Origin: Datnioides undecimradiatus
Taxonomy: Eukaryota; Chordata; Actinopteri; Lobotiformes; Datnioididae
Length of the DNA: 64,000 nucleotides
NCBI GenBank assembly: GCA_008933995.1
Contig: WARS01000645.1
Location: forward strand, 1,798,001 to 1,862,000
Reading direction: 5' to 3'
Part shown: positions 12,896-26,500 of the stretch, one piece after another
Layout of the letters: each line of letters starts with the position of its first letter
Numbering within the stretch: the first letter of the stretch is position 1
The notes under the pieces: model-generated
Databases searched by the model: none
What the model saw: the letters and a program-made list of their open reading frames with translations, nothing else
What the model was told of the DNA's origin: nothing
Translations under genes and position numbers: made by a program

Positions 12896-13914
12896 ATTAG
12901 TGGTCCTCAAAAAAGGAAAAGGGAAACGTACAGTAACACTTGTGTTTCTCATTAGCTCGTGTACAAAATGCCTTAGAAACAGAATGTGTACCCTTTTTGT
13001 TCCAATACTGAGGAAGCGGGAGGGACGTTGTGTATCTTCGGGAGGGGGGCGGGGTATCACATTTCAATAGAGGTGCATCTGCCTTGTCAGATGACTTATT
13101 GTACTTTTTATTTATGTGTATATGAAACATTCTGGTTGTTTTGCAGCACATTAATTTTGTACATTTTGTATTACCTATAGACCAATGCTTCTACAGCATG
13201 CAGGTGGTAGTTAATGCTCTGCATTTTTATACTGCTTTTTCTTAATTAGTAGTTAGCAATACTTATATTTATGGCCCCAGAGCCCTTTTGGATCAGCAAG
13301 AACTATGAGATGCAAATTACAAACCCTTTTTAAAATATAGAAATATATATTCTGTTCAAGTTGAATTTAATTTCTTTGATCAAAACTCATAAAATCTACT
13401 ACTGTTTAGCGGAGGTGTAATAATTTACCAAACTCATGGTTCAGTTGGTATTTTTGGGTCTTGACCATAAAAGCTGTGAGACTGGTATTTTACTTTTTGA
13501 AGTGAAAAATAGTGTTGAACATACAGACTTAAAGGATTACATAGAAATACAGAAATTGGTCAAATGAATAATTTTCCCTTGTTTCCATGCTTGCCTTTTT
13601 AAGTTTTTAGCCTAGGTTGAATTTTTAATATCTAAGATGAACAATACACTTGTGGTACATGTTAAATCATAAATACAGTATATTCTGCTACATCAGTTTA
13701 AAAACAAACGTATGAAAGACAGTTATGCAGAAAATCAGCTAATGTAAAAAGAAATTATGAGACCGTTTCAGTTTCTCTGTAACGCCGTCTGGCTTACATG
13801 ATTAGTCAGTTCTCAGCTGTTAAAACTTAAATGATTTAACTCACGATGTTGTCTACTATTTCTGCACTATGTAAATATATTTATTATTCACTTGCTGTTG
13901 CAAATCCACAGGTG

Positions 13915-14665
13915 GTTTAAATGAACAGTTTGACATTATGGGAAATAAGTTTTTTCACTTTCTTACAATTAGAGGAGAACATTGATGTCAGTCACATCTT
14001 AGTTTTGCAAAGTAACTAAGGATAAGAAAATCACTGTTGACTGTTGAAGCTGCCAAATCTTCATGTAACTCACTTTTTATTTTACATTTGTTCTTGCAGT
14101 TCACACTTCACGGAAAATTTAGTGAAACGTGCTTATCAGTAAGAGCCATCAATCTTTTGTCCTGTCTTGCTAGAGAATAATCTAGCCCATCAGAGGCTCC
14201 GTGCATTTAATCTAAAAAGTCTTCACTTCTGTCAGCGATATCAACTTTTACAAGGTTTTTGTCTCAAATATATGATCAAATATTCATTCAGAATCGGAAA
14301 ATTTGAAATGTCGTCAGTTTCTCATACATGTCATTGGGTATCCCAACTCAGTGTTAATTTAGTAAATGTATTGAGATGTGGCTTGGCTTCTTATCACAGG
14401 AAACAAAGTCCAAAACTCTCTAAAACATATCAAAAATTATTACAAAAAATAAATCCCAGTTTAAAGAAGGACTGGCTGTTATGTGGACATTGTTCACACA
14501 GAGCCAGGCTAGCTGTTTCCAGCATGTTTTCAGTGTTAATGCTAAGCTAAGCTAATAGCCCCTGGCTGTATTTTCATCTCTATGCACAGATATGAGAGTG
14601 GTACTGACGTTCTCATCCAACTCACAGTAATGAATATACAATTTTCCCACAATGTTGTGCTCCTT
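13915..14665. repeat. Long inverted-repeat dispersed element, copy 1
   Basis: The left end reads TTGACATTATGGGAAATAAG then TTCACTTTCTTAC and a GAGGAGAACATTGATG segment. The right end holds GCTAAGCTAAGCTAAT, CCTGGCTGTA, ATGAGAGTGGTACTGACG and TTCTCATCCAACTCACAG. The two ends are imperfect complements of each other, as in a non-autonomous DNA transposon with long terminal inverted repeats. No transposase frame is visible. Confidence 0.65.
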
Positions 14666-16214
14666 AAACAAAACAAAACAAAAACATCAAATCACCTGCT
14701 GGAAAACAATGTTTAAGTATTTTTCAACAGCAAAGTTTTGTGTTTTGTTAAATATATTTTATGTTGTGTCAGTGTCCAACAGAAAGTGGGTTTGGTGAAC
14801 TTTTACACTCCTACTGTATATTGTGGATCTTTGCAGGTTTTCAACACATCTGTTCTTCCCACTCACAAAACTGTCATGTTGTTTTACACAACCAGGAGTT
14901 ACATGTAAAAGTATTTAACAACCAAACCGCCAACAGGTCATTTTTAGTTTATATTTTGATAGTTTTTTAAAATGTTTTCATTTATTCAGAAGGTCAAAAT
15001 CACCTCACAGCGTCCTGGCAGTGCTCCAGTCACTGTTTCTCCCTTATGTCTTATTTATCCTGATTTTTATTTGAATTATGTAGAAAATCACAGAGATTCT
15101 TATTTATCTTTTTGCTAATTCGTAATAAGTGTATTGGGTATTTCCTTTTTAATTTCAAATTCAAAATATGATACTTGTTTTTTCATCGAAATGACAAAAA
15201 TCACGGAGGCATCTGACTTAAACATTAACTGTATTTCAGCCTAAATAATCACAAAGAAAATATCACAAATTCCCAAAAGCAGGGCAGCAGTTTTTATTTG
15301 TTATCATTACTGGATAAAACAGTGGCCTGACAGCATTGAATACTCCTATAGATTTTCCCTTGGAAGTGTTTACATCAGAGTAATAAATCTGTTTTAAATC
15401 ATAAACTTGATGATATTCTATATTTTTTTCAACAAATTCCATGAAACCACCACAAAGTTTTGTTCGAAACATCCGTTCTCTGTAGTTTTAAGCAACATTA
15501 CTCAAACAGTATATTTGGTGTATTTGTAGGGGACTATTTTCAGTGACAGATTTAGCCACATTTAGGGTTCCAGTGAGCATTTGGCAACAGGAGAGTGTGC
15601 CTGGGATTGAGTAAAAAAAAAACTACAAAAAAAAAAACCTACTGTGTTTGTTCATGGTAATGAAGACACACGTCAGCTAGTGCAACAGTGTGGCTCATTG
15701 ATGTGTTTTTAATAGTTTTTGGACAACAGTGGAGCTCTATGGCACAGAGGAAGAAGATATATCAGGCTGTTATACACACACACAATACTCAGTCTGTAGA
15801 TAATGTTACATTTGGTCTTTTCATGGGATTTGTTGATGACACAAAAAGTTTCAAACATCATTAAATTTTAATAAGTAATCAATTAACCAGTAATAATCCA
15901 ATGAAACTGTATAAATTACTCAACATTCATTGCTTGAAATTAGTTGTTTAATAAAGCATGATGAATTCAGATGTGTTTGTACTAGCACAGACTGTCTCCC
16001 AGTGAAGCAGCAGTTTAAAACCAATATTTAACCAGTGTACACATGACAGACACACACCGTCACTTTTTCTAGCAGGGTAACACATTCCTATTTATTTTGT
16101 TAAGCAGCATAACCTCTTCTTACAGGTGCTGTTTGAATTATAAATCAGAGCGTCTCAGTTATATTAGATTTTTATTTTGAATTTATTATGAATTCTTGGG
16201 CTCTGTCTTAAATG

Positions 16215-16695
16215 AATTTTTTGTGCTGGCAAAATTACCTATTTGTCTTGCTGAGAGTTAAATGAGAAGATTGTAACCATTCTCATATATTTAGTTCAGC
16301 ATGAAGCTATAGCAGCAAGATGATTAGTTTAGCTTAGCTTAGCTTAGCTTGTCAGATCATAAAGACTGGAAACAGGGAACAGCTAGTTTGTCTCTGTCCA
16401 AAGGTAACAAAAATCTGCCATCAGTACTTCCAAAGCGCATTTATCAGAATGTTATGTGTTGTGTTAGTGGTTGGATTTTTTAAACTTTAAACAGAAACAA
16501 GCTAGCCGTTGCCTTCTTTTTCCAGTCTTCTCCAGCTCAGCTAAGCTAAGCTAATAACATCCTGACTGTAGCTTCAAAATTCAAAAAAGCTACAACATTC
16601 AAACAGCTGGTAAAGAGGTGACTCCATTGTCTTATCTAACCCTTCAAAAAAGTGAATAAGCATTTTTGCTGAAAAGTGAAACAATTCCTTTTATC
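16215..16695. repeat. Long inverted-repeat dispersed element, copy 2 (with AGCTT/AGCTAAG arms)
   Basis: Left arm: GAGAGTTAAATGAGAAGATTG, then TTAGCTTAGCTTAGCTTAGC at about 16328-16348. Right arm: CAGCTAAGCTAAGCTAATAA at about 16535-16555, then CCTGACTGTAGCTTC and ending with AGTGAATAAGCATTTTTGC and AAACAATTCCTTTTAT. The arms pair over long stretches and could fold as a hairpin. This is the same family as copy 1. Confidence 0.7.
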
Positions 16696-19600
16696 CCTCT
16701 GAATTAAATTTATGTATTTGTAGCAGGTTTGTTTCAAAATGATGCTAAATATAGAGACCCGGCTGTTGTACTGAATGTTATCCATCCTCTCTTTATGCAT
16801 CTCTGTGGCTGTTTATGCTGTACATAAAAGTGTTGAAAGAAGTCACAGAGGAATGATTAAGATCCCAAAAAGTCAGTATATATTATAATATTCAAATACC
16901 ACAGAGAGAAGTGTCATCAATGTTAATACAAAGAGTTCAGTCTTATGTATCTGAGAAAGGTGACACCTCGTCTGGTTTCTGTGACAGTAGCATTGTGTGA
17001 AATGTTTTTATATGAGCCTTTCTTTAGTAAATATGTTTCACTTTGGATTATTTCATTTTTCATGTAGGACTAATGCAATAAAACCTGAGGGGCAAAACTG
17101 ACCTGTTGGCCATTTTAGGACATAATAGATCTTTGCTGTCGTAGCGTTGAATAAATCTTAATGCTGGGGTTTAGGCATCGATGAATAAAGATACAATATG
17201 CAAGTAACATGAGTGGTTGTCTGAGTTCTTCTCATATTAAAAGTTTGAAATTGTTTTGAATGAGTTAAGCATTTGAATGAAACTTACCTGTTTTATCTAA
17301 ATTTAGGACCACAATGTAAATCAAGTATTTTGTCATTTCTACACCTTAAAGGATAGTTAAAAGTCAGTTTTGTCCTCCTGAACAAAAGATCTGACAGTAA
17401 CATCTGAAACATTTAACTATGTCAATCCATTCAGATTATAATTTTCAGATTATAAGACAGACATTTCTGCATTAGTAACAACTTTGTGTCTCAGGTACAC
17501 TCACACATTTCTCTTATATAACATTTATAAATAACCTTAATCTAAAATTAATATAAAATCTCACATCCCTGTTTTGGGTTTTTCACCTAAGCACGTTAAT
17601 GAAGTTTCAAATTTGCACAAATTTGCTTGAACCTTTTTGAAAAGGTGGAGCTATAGAGCTTGAAACCAAATATGCTATTGAGTTATGTAAACAGTTTGCT
17701 GTACTAGCTACTATTTACATGTCCCGAATATACTACTTGAGTAATGATTGTCTTTCTAGGTTATATTTTTAATTAATGAAGTTTCTTGAATGTTTGAGAC
17801 TAAGATAAACTATTTTAGTTAAGGCTAAATTTAAGTTTTGGTCATTCTTAAAAAAACATACAATGTAGGTGTAGATTTACCTTAAAATCAGACCCATTCA
17901 TGATCAGCACGTTCGATCAGCTGAGAAACCTCCTGTTGCTACTATCATGACATCATGAGTGACAGCAGACAATTAGCAGGCAACAGTTGAAAACCCAGAC
18001 AAACACCTCAAATATTTCAGAATATTTATTTATTTAGGAGATAGTTCATTTAATAAAGCACTGACCCATTCATTATATCTTTTAAATATCCATTTTAATG
18101 AGGGAAACATGAGAGGTGGTGATCAACACTGTCTTAAATAATGAGCAGGAGTGGTGTGGCGGGATTTCCCTTTTAATGTATCATTGTTTTTATGCCTAAA
18201 TTGTCCAGATCCCTTTGAATTCCAGATGTAGCCTAAAATATGAGCCTCTTTTGTAATTGTCATCATAATTCTGTCTGTGAATACGTAAAACAAGGGAAGC
18301 TGCTTTGACACTTATTGACACACACTCACTTTAAGCTTCATTATCATGTTCTTGTCACTTTACATTAATTTACTCCAACAAAGTAGAAGAGTATAAATGA
18401 AGATAAAGTGCCACTACTATTAACACACCCGGTCATACCACAGCTATTCGCTGCCTCTCTGGGGTGAAGACATCAGTCAATGTTAAGTGTGAATGTTCAA
18501 GCTGGAAAAGCAGAAGCAGCAACCATCATTAAAAAAGAAATATGTAAACCACACATGGCACTTCAGCTTTGTTCACTTTGTTTTCACCACTTTAGAAACC
18601 ACAAATACAACCTTCTCTGCAGTCTCTGACCTCATGATTTTACACTTTATTCACATAATGTGCTGTTTTTCTTCTGCTGTGCAATTTAATGTATCTAGTT
18701 TGAGGCCCTGTGTAAACGATGCATAGAAGCACAAGATGCCTTGTAAACACTTTGTAGTGATATTTCACAAACCTAAACTTGCAAATGCTTATTGTCATGT
18801 ATTTTCTGTTTCATGTCTTGATATTAGATATTTGGGATGCAGAACTGGATGCTGACATAATAGTTGACAGCTGAGTTAGTGTTGTGGCAAAAATATTTTT
18901 CCAAACTTCCTTCGGTTCATTTCTCCTGTTGTCCTAAAAAAATGATCCTTTTTTTCATGATTTGCTAACACTATAAAAAAATCATGAACCATCATCAGTC
19001 TGACCCCTTCAACATATGGTGATCATGTAAAGCACACTCCTCCCTGGATACAGACAGGATAACAAGAATCAAACTGTCTCTCATCTGTCACACTGAAATA
19101 CAATTACGTTAGGAGGTAAAGTTTCACACAGGCAGCTGATTTCTGTAATGCAATACTGACAATGCTACTTTTGTAAAATCTAGGTAATTTAAATAATGTT
19201 ATAGATTCGATCTACTGCATCTGTTTAATCATTAGAGCGGTTTGTTTTGTTTTGTAACCTGCTTTGCTTGTGCTGATGATACTGAAATTGCTGCTCCACT
19301 GAAAACGTACATGACTTGCAGCTTTGGCACAAAACCACTTTGTGATGTGTTCACGCACTGCATCACCTGCTCTTACATGAAATGAACATTTGTGTTAATT
19401 TTATTCACTGAACAGAGAACAGATGAAATTTAATGCATGATAAAATACAATTTTCCAGTATTCATGATTTAAATTATGAGACACTGAGTGGTAATCATGA
19501 GTTACCATTTTAAAAAGAAATCAACTTTTGAGATAATCCCCTATGTACTAATTATTAAGCCTATTAATAATGAATGATCTATTAATATTAAATTATGAGT

Positions 19601-20519
19601 TATTAAGTGAAAACAATGACAGCTTACTAAGCCAAATTTTAAATCAAGGAAAGATTCAAAATTAAATAAAACTTAATTTTTTTTCTTTTTCTGCATACAG
19701 CCTTAAATTGTGCTTCTAAGCATCATTTTATACAGAAGCCTCTGTGCTCTTCATATTTGTAGAGGTGCATAGTTTGGCAAAATGCTGGTGACGGACCTAC
19801 TAGCTGCCCACATGAACAAGGACAGAAACTTTAAATTAACTGATGTGACCTAAAAGTGCTGCTTTTATATTTTGTGGACACATCTTAAGATTGGAAAGTG
19901 AAAAACTGCAGTAGTTGCATGTTTTCTCTGAAGGATTTTTGCCTAAATGTTCATCAAATAAACACTTTAAAACTCATTTCCATGAAGTCGACGTGTAGAG
20001 TTTTAGACAGATACATTTGCTGCTTTTGTGTCCCTACAGGCCTACATCTGAGACACAATGGTCATCCACTTAAAGTAATTCTGGACATTTACCAACATTT
20101 CATTAACCACCTGTATTTCATCAACTTTCCGCTTTCCATCCTTCAACTTGAGTTTACCCACTTAACCATGTTCGATTCTGAAAAACCCTTCAGTAACCAA
20201 ATGTTTTCTGTTCTTAAAGTTGTACAGTCTATATGTGCCATCACTCAGTGAGATGATAGTATGACTCTCAGGTGTTTAAATAAACTTTTTTAGAGGTTTT
20301 TACTCATTTCTTCATCTAAGCAGGAGCCTTATTCAAGGTGATCCATTCACTCTTCTGTCTGTGGGACTTCTCACCTCAAGCACATGATGTTTCAGATGTG
20401 AATCACTAGTGGTGGTCTGGTGTGCAGTCGATGCTTCACAGGCAGGCCTTGAGTGATGGAGATGGAGTGTTAAAAGAGTTTGGGGATTTTGAGTAACCTT
20501 GACGAGTCCTCTCCAGTGA

Positions 20520-23500
20520 TTACATGTGCTGTAACGCCTCCTGTGCTTGTTCTGTGTACACGTCGTCTTTGCCTGCCCAAGAGCCGAAGCCAACGTCGAA
20601 CTGTGCACTGCGCTGCGAGCTCCGCTGCTTGTCACGCGAGAAGAAACTAAACCTGAGATGAGTGGATTGAGAGAAGACAGAAGAAATTTCTTTAATGGAC
20701 AAGTCAGTAAAGTGATAGATAGCAGTGGTTTACAGTAACGTGCGTGTATTGTGCGCAGTGAATGTCAGTCATTTGTAAAGCAGTGTTAGAGTGTTACAAT
20801 TTGCAGCAACGTGCTATGTGTGGAATTTAACAACATTAATACATCTAAATCATTTTTGGCAAATTATTTGTGACGCCTTTGTGTAATTACTGTAAACAAA
20901 TGAATCTGCATCTGCTCCTGACATATAAAACCAAATTTCCTATTTCCTATTAATCCCAAAGCTTCACGCTGATATCAGGTTGTTACCCCTGAATCCTTCT
21001 TCCTGCTGTGATTGATTTTGCCTGCACTGGTTGAAAAAGCCTGTGACAACACGGTGCTGTAAAGTAATACCAGAGTGATGCCAAGAGACACTTGCTGAAG
21101 GTATTACTCATGATGACTCTGAGTGGTTAACCTGTTGGTTTTGCTATGCGGCTGTCTATACTACTTATTACCTTCATATATTCCTTCATAAGCTATTATT
21201 TATTTACTCATGTTATTGAATAAACAGCCCATTGATCTCTTATGTCGATTCTTTACTGGAAATCTGCAGCTGCTGACAACTGGTATAGATGATGCTACAT
21301 AAAAACAGTATGTCTGTACTGTGTAAAAAAAAATGTAGAGAATGCCATAATGCTAAACGTAGTTATCCACTATAACCACTATATAATCACTCTAAATTAC
21401 TGACACGACTTCTGTGACCTCTGAGAGTTGTAACAAACTAAGTTAGCTAAATTTTAGATTACTGTGGGAGTATTGATGAGCGTTAGACCTATTTACCGAT
21501 TTACTGTTAGTAGCAACAGAATCAACGAAGTGGCTAAATATGTATGTCGGAGCAACAGCGGTGATTTGCTGCGTAAACATAAAACAGTTCATTTCAGATA
21601 ATCAGTTCCATATGTAATATGAGCACAGTGAGGAGGATGGATCTATCATTTATCATTCAGTATTATTATTATTTGCTTGCAGAAATCATACTAACTTTCT
21701 CAAATTTTATGCCAAATGCTACACAGAGTGCCTTTACACTAACAAGACAATTTAATTTTTAACACTGTTTTGTACTGACATTAATGCATAGCAAAAATTC
21801 AATAGAGTATAACTGGTAGTTAGTTTTATCTGAATCAATCACTGCAGCACTTCAGAAAACAACTGCTTTAATCACTAATTATTGCGCAAGAGCTAAAAGC
21901 GATTTAGTTTGTAACTTATTTTTAAGAGTTTAGAGCGCAGACGTCAGTAAGGGAAAAGACGAGACAAGACAACTACAAGTTGATATTCTGACTGGCTGAT
22001 TTTTATGATTCACACTCATCCCATTAGACTATGATAATAAGACAGCCCCACAATCAGCCAATCAGAATACTACAAAGGTGGAAAAAGGGTTTAAAAAGCA
22101 ACCCCAGCACATGCAAGGGGATGGAGACTGTTAGCTGGAATGCGGCAGACTCTGAAGCCAACCAAATATAGAGTCATACAAGCGATACGAGACGTCTGAT
22201 TGGCTGTAAAGTGGGGTCATCTGGGATCAAACCAGCCGCCACCATCGGCATAATGGCTGTGAAGATCCTGTCACACAGAGGTGAAGACACACAAGCACAA
22301 ACAGGAAGAGATATAGAGTGGGGGGAGGGGCGGAGAGACAAACAGGGGGAAACAGGGACCACGTCAACCATTGACCTCTGTTGGACTAGAACCTTATGTA
22401 TTCTCTAATTAAAACTCAAACCAAAAGAACTCATGCAGTTAATTTAGCTTAGATAGAAAAAACAGGTGCAGGCACATGAAAACGCCTCTTCATTTGTAAT
22501 GTGGTAACTGTGTGGGTATATCACATGCTATACCTGCCTTATGAGCAAAACATGCTTATCATTGACCATGCACACGGAGTAGTGAGCATGTTTGAAGAAA
22601 AAGGTCAAGCAAGGAGTCAAATCTTAAAACCTCTGCCCAAAAAAGTAAGATGAAGATTAGGCTCAGCGCACTAATGCGACATCAGCACAGACACACTGTT
22701 ACTGTTGTTAAGCAGGACCTTAAAATAGTTATTAAAATGTTCTGTCTGGACTGGAGCTCTGAGCTTCCATATTTCCATGCTCACTCATTACTTATATTGA
22801 ACTATATTAAAAGAACTATATTGATATGTGTAGGAAATAAGTGTAAACTTTGTGCCCTAAAAACTTCTACAGTGGATCGCACAACACAATATCACAATCA
22901 CGTTAATACAGAATGTATCCTAAAATGATTAGTGAAGTGTCTGAAATCTCAATTCGTTGCCAAATATAAAGCAGGTTTTCCTGCAGTGTCCTTTAGTTTT
23001 CCCACCTTACTTCAAAGAGTGCTTCTGTCTGTGGAAATCACTATTTTTATGAAATGGAATATTAGGCTTATTCAGCTTCAACAAAAATGAGCAGTGACAT
23101 TAGATCACACAGCAAAAGCCAGATATTTTATAACCTAGATGACTGTTTAAGGAAGAAAAAAAGTCTGGGGGAAATATCAGAAATAATTTTTTCCTCTCAA
23201 CTGTAAGTCAGTATTTGATTAACAGCAGCTGGCAGGCTGAGCACCAGCAGGGGAGCAAGACAAAGTAACAAAATAAACAAATTTGAGCAGTAGATTACAT
23301 GTCAATCTCAATTCATTGCTGACTATAGAGACGAAACTAGACTCACAAGGCACTATATAAATAGTCCTTTTACCATCTCAAATCAGAGAAAGACTGCCCC
23401 TGCTAACATCAGAATTATAATATTTTTACAAAATGCAATACGAGGTTAATGCACCAAAAAAAGCGTTGACATTACATTAGCAAGATCATCATATTTCTCC

Positions 23501-26500
23501 TGTGAGAGAATTAGAGTTTAAATTGTCATCTAGTGACCTCATAACAATATGAGCTCTGATTTAGCCCAACTGGTGACTCACTGATCACATCAATTGTCTG
23601 CATTGCAGTAACGTCACAATGTCTGTTAACAAACAGAGCTTTTTGTAGGAGCCCTTCATTAATCTATGATGGTACAAAAAACATTTCAGTTGTTGTTGTA
23701 AAGCCAGATTTTCACATGGACACATCTGATCTTTGACATGAACAGGAACAGCATTAAACAGAGGACAGACGTGACGTGTGCACATTTTAGCTAGCTGCTG
23801 TGTTATCTCTGCTTTGTTTTTACAGACCATACAAACACAGGAAGTATGTATGAGTTAAAATCCCTAAAAGTTATTTCTGAGTGGATTCTGCTGAAACACA
23901 ATTATTCTTATCTTATTTTCAACTGGCTGCTGGTGTGTTTCTTTTACTGGTAATGATAGTATTAAAAAGCTAATGTTACAAGCCTGAAATGGTCCCCAAT
24001 ATCTGGTACTGCTGGTGAGGAGTCATTACTTATCTCATAAAGAACAAGTTTGACATTTAGTTTGCATGTTTCTTGCAAAGTAACATGTAAATGTCTGAGC
24101 ATGCAAGGACGACTTGAATTAGCCCATACTCAGCACATGCAAAGCAATTGCAGTGTTTTCGAATTTCAAAGTGAAGGAAGGTAATCTGTGAAATATTAAT
24201 CATTGAGTGTTTGAGCAGAGTCATGAGCAGAGATATCTGAGTGAGAATATTTGCAGGCGTGTGAGCTCAACATACAGGCGTTTGATTCCCGACTCTGGTT
24301 GGGCAGAAGTACGGGAGCGAGTCCTCAGTTCAGGTGATGGAGAAGGACTGGGAGTAACAATCTCGTCTTCTGTCTCATCACTGCAAAAACAAATCATCAC
24401 AATTATAAATAACTTGGTTACAATCTGTAATATCTCCTCAGACTGAAATATATGTGCCCGTGAGTACCTTTTGTAGTAAGCCAGCTCCTCTTGCAGCAGG
24501 AAGACTTTGGCCTTGAGCTCGTTTCTCTCGTGGAGGACGTCCCTAAGCTCCTGCAGAGTGAACCGGGGTCGGTTTGGGTCCTTTGGGTCCAGGCTTCCTG
24601 ACTCCTCCTCACACAACGCCTCCTGCCGAGGGAGGCAAATGTATCACAAAGGGAACAAAATGAGAGGAGAAAGGAGGGATGGAAGAAAGGAAGAAAGGCA
24701 GGGAGGCGGGAAGGAAGTGAGGATACCTTGGTAAAATATTGGAACACAGCAGGCATGTCCTCATCGCACATCGCCTCCTGGTGGCAAGCGTTGAACTCTA
24801 AGTCAGACATCAGGCCTTGTTCCAATACATTTGTTCGCCATTCCCTCCTCCCTTTACGCTAAAACACTATTTGTTTTTGAACTCAACACACTCAAGACAT
24901 TCACTGTCTGTTAAAAAACACCTGAAAGACTTCCACACCACATGCAGCTGACAGCTGACACAAGTCACTCATGCACTGAGCAAAAAACACCATAGCTCGT
25001 ATCAGTATGTTCTATAAACATGTCCAACTGAAATCACATGTAGTCATGTCTTGTTGGCGTCCTTTCTTTTGAATTTAACTGTTTTTCTTTTAAAAAGGAA
25101 GCAAAACGTTATCTGGGGACTATCAGAAATGCTCCTTTCCTCTCAGCTGGTTGAAGGGTTGTGACATGTATTTGGCTGACTGGCAGTCTGAGCCCCAGCA
25201 GGGGAGCAACAGGGGAGGGTAGCTACACAAAACTGTGCTGAAGATGCATATCTCTGGCAGATACTGCCTCTTTGGTGGTATTCAAGAGTACGAACCACAC
25301 TTGCATCAAACCAGACCAGCTAACTCACTATCTAGTCATTAGCAGTGCACTTCCTTCTCCACATGAATGTTTGTTTGGTGGCTCGATCAACAAGTAAAGG
25401 TTCAGGACAAGACATGCCTTTATGTTTCAATGTTCGGTAAGAAAGAGACTTTTGTAGGAAAGATAACCCCCTAACCCTTCCTGTGCACATTTTAAATTTG
25501 CACATAAAAAAAAGCCAACACATGAAGCATGTGACTTATTTCTTTTAACTGAAGAGACAAAAATTCACAAATCTTGTTAAATCTTCTTCTTCTCCAGTGA
25601 AACTTGAGAAGTCCTGAGAATTAGTGAAACCAGCTGTTCAACCAACTTCTAATATTCACACAATATCAGTGGATGGAAACTTTATTTAAATGGAAACTCA
25701 TCTATTTTGACTGTCTCACTATGATTAGAAACTGGCATTGCCGTTTATGCAAATGTGGTTCATAATAAGGAAATTTGATTGACTGTGTGGAAATACATTC
25801 ACCATTTATGTAGACGCCATTCTGGCTAATTAATTAAACAAAAAAAATAAAATTTCAATTTCTCCGCTTCAGTGAGTGATATATTTTTCTCAAAGGACAA
25901 CACAGGAAATGTGATTTACAGAGCAGATATTCTTCAGCAGAAAATAAATGTGCAATTTAATTTCAGTTGGACTTCAATCTATGATTCTCAGTCAGTTTCT
26001 ATTGTCAGTGTGTCAGAATCACGGTGCATTTGAGGACAACTTCAAGTGCTGTTAGAGGCTGAGCTGTAGAAGTGATCTTTATTTAGAAAGGCCACTGGTG
26101 CAGTCGTCCAGAAAGTCTCCCCCAGTTGGCCGAAGAGTGACAAATCCTACTGACACTCTCTGTTAGTTCTTGAACACCCATGCCAAGCCATTTCAGCACT
26201 TCTCATGGGTCATACAAATGTTAGTCTGCTAGCTTATTTTTTACTTCTACTGATATTGGGTAGGGGAGTACAGGTTTCGAGTTACAGTCAGGACAATCAC
26301 ATCACTCTGGTTTTGCTAACTAGCACTTCTGAATTACCCAAAGCAACACTGCCTCGTCCTCCTCCTCCTCCACATCCTCGTGTCCCTCTGGGCTGAGGGA
26401 ACCAGGCAGGGGTCGGCAGGAGGGGCCAAACCCACCCAACATCATCTCAGAGGGGTCAGGTCTGTCTGACCAGCCCTCAGCCCCCACCACCACTGTAGCA

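Larger units (their letters stand above)
12896..20519. other. Gene-poor stretch: kmt5a 3' UTR and intergenic DNA before rilpl1
   Basis: This 7.6 kb holds no convincing exon. The left part should be the kmt5a 3' UTR. AATAAA occurs at 17077-17082 and several other places, so the end cannot be fixed. The right part includes the rilpl1 3' UTR on the minus strand. Two copies of a long inverted-repeat element (13915-14665 and 16215-16695) lie within it. Short ORFs at 14167, 14761, 15263 and 19898 show no family signature and are taken as chance. Confidence 0.6.
20653..24275 (-). other. rilpl1 intron 8 (contains the alternative last exon)
   Basis: This 3.6-kb intron holds the candidate alternative exon at 22174-22267 and a dispersed repeat near 23120-23420. 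Otherwise it is AT-rich non-coding DNA. ORFs at 22650 and 23585 show no family resemblance. Confidence 0.6.

Noticed and set aside
14167..15472. ORFs of 69-127 codons downstream of kmt5a
   Set aside because: They lie in or beside the inverted-repeat element and AT-rich DNA, with no recognisable domain.
22174..22371. Separate small gene at this ORF
   Set aside because: The part before 22267 is a polypyrimidine tract; phase and strand fit an exon of rilpl1 instead.
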